Below are positions 1 to 6,994 of a DNA stretch of 64,000 nt, piece by piece (within the stretch, counting starts at the first letter, position 1; the number at the start of each line of letters is the position of its first letter). Source of the stretch: Oscillospiraceae bacterium (GTDB lineage: Bacteria; Bacillota; Clostridia; Oscillospirales; Oscillospiraceae); contig JAFXTU010000040.1 in the NCBI GenBank assembly GCA_017535635.1, positions 24,208 to 88,207 on the forward strand, written 5' to 3'. Both the position numbers and the translations under genes were made by a program. The notes beneath the pieces are model-generated. The model ran no database searches and was not told where the DNA came from. It worked only from the letters and a program-made list of their open reading frames with translations.

Positions 1-200
1 TGGCCAAGGAGGCCATGGGCATGGTGAAGACCCTGCGGGACCGGGGGATGACCGTGCTTTTGGTGGAGCAGAACGTGAAGCAGTCCATGGAGATCGCCGA
101 CCGGGCCTACGTCCTGGAAAACGGGCGCATCACCCTGGAGGGCCCCTGCGCGGAGCTGCTGGAGGACGACTACGTAAAGCGGGCCTATTTGGGCATGTAA
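1..200 (+). CDS. livF: Branched-chain amino acid ABC transporter ATP-binding protein, LivF type (3' fragment)
   Basis: This is the C-terminal end of an ABC ATPase whose start lies before the window; the frame is open from base 3. Visible features are the region after the Walker B/D-loop: 'TVLLVEQNV' is the H-loop area of LivF proteins, except that they carry Q rather than H at this place, as seen here. It is followed by 'YVLENGRI' and a C-terminal 'YLG' ending typical of LivF (family knowledge). LivF energises high-affinity branched-chain amino acid import together with LivG, LivH, LivM and a binding protein, which presumably lie upstream. A strong hairpin follows the stop codon, so this is probably the last gene of that operon. 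Confidence 0.8.
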   Translation, partial: AKEAMGMVKTLRDRGMTVLLVEQNVKQSMEIADRAYVLENGRITLEGPCAELLEDDYVKRAYLGM

Positions 201-222
201 AACCCATCGCATGAGTTTGTTC

Positions 223-261
223 GCTCCTCCGCCCCGGCCTTTTGGACCGGGGCGGAGGAGC
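223..261 (+). terminator. Perfect 15-bp hairpin after the LivF-type gene
   Basis: Bases 223-237 and 247-261 are perfect reverse complements, GC-rich, with a 9-nt loop. No T-run follows, so it may be a factor-dependent terminator, an mRNA 3'-end stabiliser or a leader structure for the regulator gene at 294. It sits between two unrelated genes, which favours termination. Confidence 0.6.
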
Positions 262-293
262 ATGGAAACAGAACAGGAAAAGAGGATCGGCGG

Positions 294-971
294 ATGAACA
301 TTCTTCTGGTGGAGGACGAGGTAAACTTATCCCGGGCGCTGAAAAGGATCCTGGAGCAGAAGGGCTATTACGTGGACGCGGTCTATGACGGGCTGAGCGC
401 CCTGGACTACGCCCGGGGCATGGACTACCAGCTTCTCATCCTGGACGGGATGCTCCCCGGCCTGGACGGAGTGGAGGTGCTGCGCACCCTCCGGCGGGAG
501 GGGCACAGCACCCCCATCCTCATGCTCACCGCCCGCTCCGCGGTGGCGGACAAGGTGACGGGACTCAACGCCGGGGCCGACGACTACCTGACGAAGCCCT
601 TCGACACGGAGGAGCTGCTGGCCCGGGTGGGAGCCCTCACCCGGCGCACCGGGGAGGTGGTGGTGGACACGGCCAGTTTCGGGGACCTGGCGCTGGACGT
701 GCATACCGGCCTCCTGAGCTGCGGGGAAGGGTCCGTGCAGCTGAGCAAAAAGGAGCTGGAGGTCATGAAGGCCTTTCTCTTCCAGCCGGGGGCCCCCGTC
801 TCCAAGGAGGCCCTGCTGCTCCGGGCCTGGGGCGGGGACACGGAGGCCACGGAGAACAGCGTGGAGGTCTACATCTCCTTTCTGCGGAAGAAGCTGAAAT
901 TTCTGAAGTCAAGGGTAGGCATCCGCACGATCCCGCGGATCGGCTACCTCTTGGAGGAGGAAGCATGCTGA
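294..971 (+). CDS. Response regulator, OmpR/PhoB family
   Basis: A 225-residue two-component DNA-binding regulator. The N-terminal receiver domain (about residues 1-115) has the acidic pocket 'VEDE' at 6-9, phospho-acceptor Asp51 in 'LILDGMLPG', Thr79 in 'MLTA' and Lys101 in 'LTKPF'. The C-terminal winged-helix domain (about 130-222) ends in the usual 'VEVYISFLRKKL...IRTIPRIGYLL' pattern. The next gene is its histidine kinase, overlapping by 7 nt, so the two are translationally coupled. Its targets cannot be read from sequence; the downstream sigma factor and membrane genes on the same strand are candidates. Confidence 0.95.
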   Translation: MNILLVEDEVNLSRALKRILEQKGYYVDAVYDGLSALDYARGMDYQLLILDGMLPGLDGVEVLRTLRREGHSTPILMLTARSAVADKVTGLNAGADDYLTKPFDTEELLARVGALTRRTGEVVVDTASFGDLALDVHTGLLSCGEGSVQLSKKELEVMKAFLFQPGAPVSKEALLLRAWGGDTEATENSVEVYISFLRKKLKFLKSRVGIRTIPRIGYLLEEEAC

Positions 972-2287
972 AAGCCTATCGCCGCCGCTTCGTGCTCTAT
1001 AACCTCCTGCTGGTGGGGGTGGTACTCCTGGCGGCCCTCACGGTCCAGGGGATCCGCTACGGGCGGGAGAGCCGGCGGGAGCTGCAGAACACCCTCCGCC
1101 TGGTCCTGGAGCCCTGGGACACGCCGGGGGAGCGCTTCCGTCCCCTGGGGGAGGGGATGCCGGAAAAGCCGGGGGACGCCCCCGCCCTCCCGCCGGAGGG
1201 GGCGCCGGAGCCGCCCCCCTTCCCCGACGGGGACGGAAGCGCCCTCCGCCCCGACGGGCGGGGCTGGGAGGCGGACGTCGTCACCCTCTACTACAGCGCC
1301 GAAACCGGGGAGATCTCCGTCCTCTCCGGGGACAGCCTGCCGGAGGCGGCGCTCCTGGCCTCGGCGGCGCCGGAGATCGCCGGGAGGGCGGAGGACAGCG
1401 GGTATCTCTCCGAATACAGCCTCTACTACTGCCGGGCGGGAGACCCCTCCGGCTGCCGGATCGCCCTGGCGGGGACCGGCTACCTCCGCGGCCGGATCCT
1501 TCGCAACATCCTCTTTCTCCTCCTGGCCTTCCTGGGCGGGATGGGGCTTATCTTCCTCATCAGCCTCCGCCTGGCTAAGCTGGCGGCAAAGCCCATGGAG
1601 GACGCCGTTCAAATGGAGCGGCAGTTTGTGACCAACCTCTCCCACGACCTGAAGACCCCCATCACCGTAATCTTAGCCAACAACAGCATCCTGCGCTCCT
1701 CCCCGGCGGCCTCTGACGGGGAGGTGAGCGCCTGGGTGGAGAGCACCGACGCCGCCGCCCACGGGATGCTGGACCTGGTGAATGAGATGCTGACCCTCTC
1801 CTCCCTGGAGGAGGCGGGGAAGAAGATGGAGCTCTCCCCCCAGGACCTTTCGGAAGCCGCCGAGAGGGCCGCCCTGCAGCTGGAGCCCCTGGCCTGGGAA
1901 AAGGGCGCAGCGCTGGAAACGGAGCCGGGGGAGGGGATCCGGGTCCAGGCCTCGGCGGAGGGGCTTCAGCGCATCTGCTCCGGCCTCATAGAAAACGCCG
2001 TCAAGTACGAGCCCAAGGGAGGGAAGGTGACGGTCCGGGCGGAGCGGGGGCGGAAAACCGCCGTCCTCACCGTGCACAATCAAGGCAGCTTCATCCCGCC
2101 GGAGGACCTGGGACACATCTTCGAGCGCTTCTACCGGGGGGACAAGTCCCGGAGCGGGGGAGGAGGCTTCGGCCTGGGCCTCCCCATCCTGCGGCAGCTG
2201 GCCCAGCTCCAGGGGGCGGAGATCGACGTGAAGAGCGAGCCGGGAAGCGGCACGGTGTTTACGGTGACCTTCCCTTTGGCGGAATAG
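965..2287 (+). CDS. Sensor histidine kinase
   Basis: A 440-residue membrane kinase partnered with the preceding regulator. TM1 is about residues 8-28 and TM2 about 180-200. They frame an extracytoplasmic sensor segment of roughly 150 residues, unusually rich in Pro, Glu and Gly around residues 58-100. The H-box is 'FVTNLSHDLKTPI' with His227. N-, G1- and G2-box features follow: 'GLIENAVKYEP', 'IFERFYRGD' and 'GGFGLGLPI'. The kinase would autophosphorylate at His227 and pass phosphate to Asp51 of the regulator. No recognisable named sensor domain lies between the TM helices, so the signal is unknown. Confidence 0.93.
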   Translation: MLKAYRRRFVLYNLLLVGVVLLAALTVQGIRYGRESRRELQNTLRLVLEPWDTPGERFRPLGEGMPEKPGDAPALPPEGAPEPPPFPDGDGSALRPDGRGWEADVVTLYYSAETGEISVLSGDSLPEAALLASAAPEIAGRAEDSGYLSEYSLYYCRAGDPSGCRIALAGTGYLRGRILRNILFLLLAFLGGMGLIFLISLRLAKLAAKPMEDAVQMERQFVTNLSHDLKTPITVILANNSILRSSPAASDGEVSAWVESTDAAAHGMLDLVNEMLTLSSLEEAGKKMELSPQDLSEAAERAALQLEPLAWEKGAALETEPGEGIRVQASAEGLQRICSGLIENAVKYEPKGGKVTVRAERGRKTAVLTVHNQGSFIPPEDLGHIFERFYRGDKSRSGGGGFGLGLPILRQLAQLQGAEIDVKSEPGSGTVFTVTFPLAE

Positions 2288-2409
2288 AGATCGTTTTTAT
2301 TTCCCTGCGCGGAAGCGCGGGGAAATATTTTATGGAGAGCTGTTGCAAAAAGCGACACCGGCAGTCTATTGTAACAGAAAGATGCTTTCTGAGCTTCGGA
2401 GGTTTCCTT

Positions 2410-2883
2410 ATGGCAAAGGACGACTTGGCCGCCCGGCGGGCGGAGTTATACGAGGCCTACGACGAGGCGGCCCTGCGGATCCTGCTGGACCGCTACGGGG
2501 AAACGTGCGCCGAAGGTCTGCTGGCGGAGGAAGAGACCCTTCTCTCGGCGCCGGAGGCTCACGCCCCGGACACTCTGGACCTGAAAATGGCCCGGACCCT
2601 GGAGGGCTGCGTGAAAAAGAAAAAGAGGGCGCGGCTGGAAAAGCGGGCCCTCCGGCTGGGAAGCCGGGTCGCGGTGGTGCTGGTGGCCCTGGGGGCGGTG
2701 CTGTCCCTCTCCGGCTTCCCCATCCACGCCGCCCGGGAGGAGGAGCCGCCCCGCTGGGAGGAGACCATCTCCCCCGCCGACGCAGAAGAGGAGACCCCGG
2801 AGCAGACGGAAGAGGAAGAAGTCCAAAGGGAAGAGAGCAGAGGAACCCGGACAGATGAGACAGAGACGAGAAAAGCCGATTGA
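2410..2883 (+). CDS. Single-pass membrane protein, putative anti-sigma factor
   Basis: A 157-residue protein. The start at 2410 has GGAGG seven bases upstream; an upstream in-frame ATG lacks an SD. Residues 1-75 are a cytoplasmic helical acidic/basic segment ending in a Lys/Arg-rich stretch 'KKKKRARLEKRALR'. One TM helix follows (about 87-106), then an extracytoplasmic tail very rich in Glu and Thr. The gene overlaps the following sigma factor gene by 29 nt. Anchored proteins of this layout co-transcribed with ECF sigma factors are commonly anti-sigma factors (family knowledge). No zinc anti-sigma HxxxCxxC motif is visible, so the role is inferred from context only. Confidence 0.6.
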   Translation: MAKDDLAARRAELYEAYDEAALRILLDRYGETCAEGLLAEEETLLSAPEAHAPDTLDLKMARTLEGCVKKKKRARLEKRALRLGSRVAVVLVALGAVLSLSGFPIHAAREEEPPRWEETISPADAEEETPEQTEEEEVQREESRGTRTDETETRKAD

Positions 2884-3421
2884 CCCCATACAGGCGGATC
2901 GGGCCTTTCTGGAGGGACTCTATCGGCGCTGGAGGGATCTGCTCTACGCCCACGCCCGCTCCCTGGGGGCGGGAGAGGCGGAAGCGGAGGACGTCCTTCA
3001 AGAGTCGTTCCTTCACCTCTGGGAAAAGGTGGAGACCCTCCGGGGCCTGCCGGAGCGGCGGCTGTTCAATTATGTCTACACCACGGTCCACAACGCCGCC
3101 CTGAGCCACCTGGCCCGAAGGGGCCGCCTGCCCGGCCTCTCCCTGGACGATCCGGCCCTGGCGGTGGCGGACCGGAAGCCCGGTCCGGAGGAGGCGCTGC
3201 TCTCCCTGGAGCGGGAGCGGGACTTCCGGGCGGCCATGGACCGACTGGAGGAGGGCCCCAGGCAGCTCCTGATCCTCCGCTACGTTCTGGAGGCCGGGGA
3301 CGAGGAGATCGCCGAGAGCCTGGGGGTGCAGAAGGACAGCGTGCGGATGCTCCTGACCCGGGCGCGGCGGAAGCTCCGGGAAGAACTGAAAAAGCTGGAG
3401 GAAGGGGGCGAGAGGAAATGA
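2855..3421 (+). CDS. RNA polymerase sigma factor, ECF/sigma-70 family
   Basis: A 188-residue sigma factor. Region 2 (about residues 15-85) contains 'AEDVLQESFLHLWEKVETL', the usual region 2.2 core-binding helix, and 'FNYVYTTVHNAALSHLARR' for region 2.3/2.4. Region 4 (about 125-180) has 'RQLLILRYVLEAGDEEIAESLGV' followed by the helix-turn-helix 'KDSVRMLLTRARRKLREEL'. It would direct RNA polymerase to a small regulon. Its 5' end overlaps the putative anti-sigma gene and its stop overlaps the ATG of the next membrane gene (ATGA), so at least three genes are translationally coupled. The regulon is unknown. Confidence 0.9.
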   Translation: MRQRREKPIDPIQADRAFLEGLYRRWRDLLYAHARSLGAGEAEAEDVLQESFLHLWEKVETLRGLPERRLFNYVYTTVHNAALSHLARRGRLPGLSLDDPALAVADRKPGPEEALLSLERERDFRAAMDRLEEGPRQLLILRYVLEAGDEEIAESLGVQKDSVRMLLTRARRKLREELKKLEEGGERK

Positions 3422-4908
3422 AGCGGAAGTCTCTGTTCAGATCCACGGCGATCCGGCTGCTGGTCGTTCTTCTCTGCCTCTGGCTCCTGGGCGCGGCGGT
3501 CCTGACCGCCGCCCTGGCAGGGGACATCCAGCGGCAGGCCCAGCCGCTCTTTGCCGCCGCCCTGGAAAAAGAGCTGGCGAGGGCGGGAGAGGATTACCCG
3601 CTCCTGGGGGACGAAATGACGAAGCCCGAGACCCTGGACGGGTACTTCGCCCCGGAGTCCCTGTCCTTCACCCCGGAAACCTCCCTGCCCCTCCTGCGGA
3701 GCGTCACCGTCACCCCCCAGCGGGCCTGGATCCTGCTGGACGAGAAGGGCATTCTCCGGGAGATGCGGGGCCTCAAGGGCTGGGACATGGCTCTGGGGCA
3801 CACGGGGGTGACCCTGTGGGAAGAGAAGTATCTGGCCTACTACTGGAATCCTTCCCTGTTCCGCTCCATCAACCGGACGTTCAGCACTTTTTCCGGCAGG
3901 TCCGTGGACGGCACCCTGCTGGCCTTCGAGGGGAGCTCCCGGCTGTTCTCCGCCGCCTTCCCCCTGCAGGGGGAGCTGGACTACGATCCGGCGGAGCGTT
4001 TCCATCCCGCCGCGCCCCCCTCCCAGGAACTGGCCTCCCAGACCGATCCCCGGCTGCTGGACGGGCTGGAGGAGGGCCGCTACCGCTTCGGCTCGAACCG
4101 TCTGCGGATCACCACCCTCCTGCGGGGCCGCTGGCTCCGGGACGGGGAAGGACAAGGGCGCTGGTTTCTCATGGCGGCCCTGGATTGGGACCCCCTGTCC
4201 AAGGCGGCGGGGATGCTGGTGTATATTTACCCTCTCACCCTTGCCATTTTCCTCCTGGCCTGGGCTCTTTTGTGCCTCTCCCTGCGCCGGAGCCTCATAA
4301 GGCCCTTGCGGGAGCTGGGGAGGGCGGTGGAGGGGTCTCCCCTCTCGGTGTCGGAGCGGGAATTCGACTACCCCTTCCGCTACGGGGAAGTGCAGGACCT
4401 TTTGGCCGAAGAGCTCCTGCGGCGGCAGATGCTGGAGGCGGGGCCGCCCGCTGGGGACATTCCCCCGGAAGCCTGCCCCGTGCTGCTGACGGCCTTGCAG
4501 CGCTCGGAGGATAAGCTGCTGCCCATCCTCATGGACCGGGGGCAGCGCATCCGGCGGGAGCTGGAGACGGACGGGCGCATCCCGGCGACGGCGGATCAGC
4601 TGGAGGACTGCCTGCTGGCCCTCTTCCGGGAGGCCCTGGCCTACGCGGAGCAGAACTGCCGGATGGCGCTGCGCACGGAGGAGAAGTCCGGCTTCCTCCT
4701 GGCGGAGGTCCGGGTGAAGAGCCGCCGGGGGCACAGGGCGAAGGAGTTCTATGCCCTCTGGAACGGCGTATACCGCCGGCCTTTGGACGGGGACGCCCCC
4801 GGAGCGAAGCTGCGGAAGGCCGTCGTGGCCCTTCCCGGCGCCTTCGCCGCCGTAAGACGCACGAAGGACGGGCTCGCCCTGACTCTGGGCCTGCCGTATA
4901 TCAAATGA
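3418..4908 (+). CDS. Two-TM sensor-like membrane protein (paralog A)
   Basis: A 496-residue protein of unrecognised family. TM1 is about residues 13-34 and TM2 about 265-288. They enclose an extracytoplasmic domain of about 230 residues, the architecture of a ligand sensor. After TM2 a HAMP-like linker 'RRSLIRPLRELGRAV' is followed by a conserved 'FRYGEVQDLLAEELLRRQML' helix and a C-terminal domain ending 'PGAFAAVRRTKDGLALTLGLP'. No H-box or intact ATP-binding motifs are visible, so if this is a degenerate kinase fold it has lost catalysis. It is a tandem paralog of the gene at 5201. The ATG overlaps the sigma-factor stop codon, tying it to that signalling operon. Confidence 0.75.
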   Translation: MKRKSLFRSTAIRLLVVLLCLWLLGAAVLTAALAGDIQRQAQPLFAAALEKELARAGEDYPLLGDEMTKPETLDGYFAPESLSFTPETSLPLLRSVTVTPQRAWILLDEKGILREMRGLKGWDMALGHTGVTLWEEKYLAYYWNPSLFRSINRTFSTFSGRSVDGTLLAFEGSSRLFSAAFPLQGELDYDPAERFHPAAPPSQELASQTDPRLLDGLEEGRYRFGSNRLRITTLLRGRWLRDGEGQGRWFLMAALDWDPLSKAAGMLVYIYPLTLAIFLLAWALLCLSLRRSLIRPLRELGRAVEGSPLSVSEREFDYPFRYGEVQDLLAEELLRRQMLEAGPPAGDIPPEACPVLLTALQRSEDKLLPILMDRGQRIRRELETDGRIPATADQLEDCLLALFREALAYAEQNCRMALRTEEKSGFLLAEVRVKSRRGHRAKEFYALWNGVYRRPLDGDAPGAKLRKAVVALPGAFAAVRRTKDGLALTLGLPYIK

Positions 4909-4915
4909 AAAAGGA

Positions 4916-5164
4916 CAGGCTCCCTCTCTGAGGCAATGTCATCAACTTAAGGTAAAGCCGCCAAGCCCCGTCATTGCGAGGAGGCCCGCCAGGGCCGACG
5001 TGGCAACCCGTATCCTTCCCCGTAGGGGGCTCTTGAAAGCGTCCGGCAAAGGGACGAGGGGATACGGATTGCCACGCCGGTGACGTCGGTCACTGGCTCG
5101 CAATGACAGGACGGAGGACTCCCTCAGTCAGCTTCGCTGACAGCTCCCTCGGAGAGGGAGCCTG
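4916..5164. repeat. Nested miniature fold-back element between the two paralogs
   Basis: The outer ends 4916-4928 and 5152-5164 are perfect 13-bp terminal inverted repeats (CAGGCTCCCTCTC and its complement). Inside lies a second fold-back unit: 4970-4980 (GTCATTGCGAG) pairs with 5097-5107, and 5000-5015 pairs with 5060-5075 with one mismatch. No coding sequence is evident. This fills almost the whole 292-bp gap between the two membrane genes. A related copy of the outer unit is at 55661-55815 in inverted orientation. I read it as a non-autonomous element into which another inserted. Confidence 0.75.
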
Positions 5165-5200
5165 ACGAGGCTTTTTCCCATCGGAAAGGAGTGGAACGGA

Positions 5201-6727
5201 ATGAAACGGGAAGCGTTTTTGGGCACACTGGCGGGAAAGCTGGGGACGGCGCTCTTCTGCCTCTGGCTCCTGTGCATGGTCCTGCTCACCTGGGCCCTGG
5301 CGGGGGATATCCAGCGGCAGGCGGCCCCGGTCTGCGCCGCCGCCCTGGAGGGGGCTTTGGCAGACTTTCAAAGGGAATACAGCGCGGGCGCAGTCTCCAA
5401 ACCGGAGGAGACCCTGCTGCGCCTGCCGGAGCTGGACTTCCACCCGGCCCGGACCCTGCCCCTAGTGCGGGATCAGGCGCTGAAGGTGTGGAGCGGGACC
5501 CTGACGCTGAACGAGCGGGGCATCGCCGCAGCCTCCTACGGCTTCGACACCGGCTCCATCGTCCCCCTGGGGAGCGTAGGCGTCACCCCCAAAACGGGCA
5601 TCACCGTGACGGAGGGAAGGCTGGCCTTCCGCGTCTCCTCCGCGCTTCTGGAAGGGACAGAGCCCAGCGAATTTTTCGGGGGCATGACGCCCACCTACAA
5701 GCGCTACGGCGGCGCGCCAACCTCGGGCTTTCTCACCTTCCGGCTGTCCCCCCTGCGGAAGGGGAGCTTCCCCTCCGGGGAGATCTCCGGCTCCTGGCCG
5801 GAGGAGCGCAGCTATGACCCCACGAAGCCTCCGGTTCCCGGCAACCAGACGCCGCCGGAGCTGCTGGAGGGCATCGACAGGGGCGAGCTTCGATTCGATT
5901 CCCGCCGCCTTCTCCAGGGGACGGTGCTCCGGGGCGCGTGGCTCCGGGACGAAGAGGGGAACCCCCTCTGCTTCGTCCTGGCGGCCTACGGCTGGGACCC
6001 CATCCCGGCGGCGGCCGCCATGCTCCCCGGCGTCTATCTCGCCTCCCTGCTTCTCTTCCTTCTGCTGGGGAGCCTTCTGTGGTTCACCCTGCGGCGGACC
6101 CTCGTGCGGCCCCTCCGGGCCCTGTCCTCGGCGCTGGCGGAGGACCCCCTGGCGGTGTCGGAGCTGGAATACGACTTCCGCAGCCCCTATGAGGAGGTGC
6201 AGGACGTGCTGGCTCCCTACCTCCTGCGGCGGCAGATGCAGGCGGCAAAGGTGTCCGTGGGGACGGTTCTCACTGACACTTCCCGGCTTTCGGAAGGGCT
6301 GAAACAGGCGGAGGGGAAGCTTCTGCCCATTCTGAGGGACCGGGGACAGGAGCTGAAGCGGGACCTGGCCGCGGACGGCGCGGTCTGCGCCTCCGCCTCC
6401 GCTCTGGAGGATGCGCTGCTGGCCCTCTTCCGGGAGGCGGTGGGCTATATGGAGCAGAACCGCCCCCTGGGGCTCTCCACCCTGGAGCGGGAGGGCAGCC
6501 TGCTGACGGAGCTGGAGATATGGACGAAGCGGGGCCTGAAGCCCAAGGATCTCCGCCCCCTGTGGGACGGCCTTTACCGCAGTCCCCGGGACTCCGACGC
6601 CCCCGGCGCAAAGCTGCGGCGGGCCTGCGACGCCATTCCCGGCGCTTTCGCCGCCGTGCGCAGGACAAAGCACGGCCTGGTCCTGACCCTGGGACTGCCC
6701 ACGGAGAGAGTGGAGAGTGGAGTGTGA
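5201..6727 (+). CDS. Two-TM sensor-like membrane protein (paralog B)
   Basis: A 508-residue tandem paralog of the protein at 3418. Both share the N-terminal pattern 'LFCLWLL...WALAGDIQRQA' around TM1, a second TM helix near residues 270-295, a HAMP-like 'RRTLVRPLRALSSAL', the 'YEEVQDVLAPYLLRRQMQ' helix, and the ending 'PGAKLRRACDAIPGAFAAVRRTKHGLVLTLGLP'. The extracytoplasmic domain diverges more than the cytoplasmic part, which suggests different ligands with a common output (inference). GGAAAGGAG-type SD bases precede the ATG. The last residues, 'ERVESGV', are encoded by a heptanucleotide repeat array that runs past the stop codon. Function unknown. Confidence 0.75.
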   Translation: MKREAFLGTLAGKLGTALFCLWLLCMVLLTWALAGDIQRQAAPVCAAALEGALADFQREYSAGAVSKPEETLLRLPELDFHPARTLPLVRDQALKVWSGTLTLNERGIAAASYGFDTGSIVPLGSVGVTPKTGITVTEGRLAFRVSSALLEGTEPSEFFGGMTPTYKRYGGAPTSGFLTFRLSPLRKGSFPSGEISGSWPEERSYDPTKPPVPGNQTPPELLEGIDRGELRFDSRRLLQGTVLRGAWLRDEEGNPLCFVLAAYGWDPIPAAAAMLPGVYLASLLLFLLLGSLLWFTLRRTLVRPLRALSSALAEDPLAVSELEYDFRSPYEEVQDVLAPYLLRRQMQAAKVSVGTVLTDTSRLSEGLKQAEGKLLPILRDRGQELKRDLAADGAVCASASALEDALLALFREAVGYMEQNRPLGLSTLEREGSLLTELEIWTKRGLKPKDLRPLWDGLYRSPRDSDAPGAKLRRACDAIPGAFAAVRRTKHGLVLTLGLPTERVESGV

Positions 6728-6747
6728 AGAGTGGAGATGAGAGTGAA
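6704..6747. repeat. Heptanucleotide-period repeat array at a stop codon
   Basis: Degenerate 7-nt units of the type GAGAGTG are repeated about six times across the 3' end and stop codon of paralog B. The array contributes the last codons of that gene. It is one of several such arrays in the window. Confidence 0.65.
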
Positions 6748-6822
6748 AATGCTTTGTAAAGCAAGCGGAAAACGAGGATTCTCTTTATAGTACGGAATCG
6801 GCGCGCTTTTGGGAGAAATTGG

Positions 6823-6862
6823 CAGGAGCCAATGCTTCGCGGAAGGCGGGCATTGGCTCCTG
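6823..6862 (+). terminator. Hairpin terminator-like structure upstream of the lipoprotein gene
   Basis: Bases 6823-6835 and 6850-6862 form a perfect 13-bp stem with a 14-nt loop, followed by a T-rich stretch (TTGCGTCTTTTGC). It lies in the 267-bp gap between paralog B and the lipoprotein gene. It probably ends the upstream operon or attenuates readthrough. Confidence 0.6.
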
Positions 6863-6994
6863 TTGCGTCTTTTGCGGAATCCTACCCTGGGTGGAATGAG
6901 TACAACCAACAGATCGTTGATTCTACCTGCTCGATTTGATATAAGAATGGAAGAAAACACAGCAATCATCGGATTGCATCGGAAAGGAGAACGG

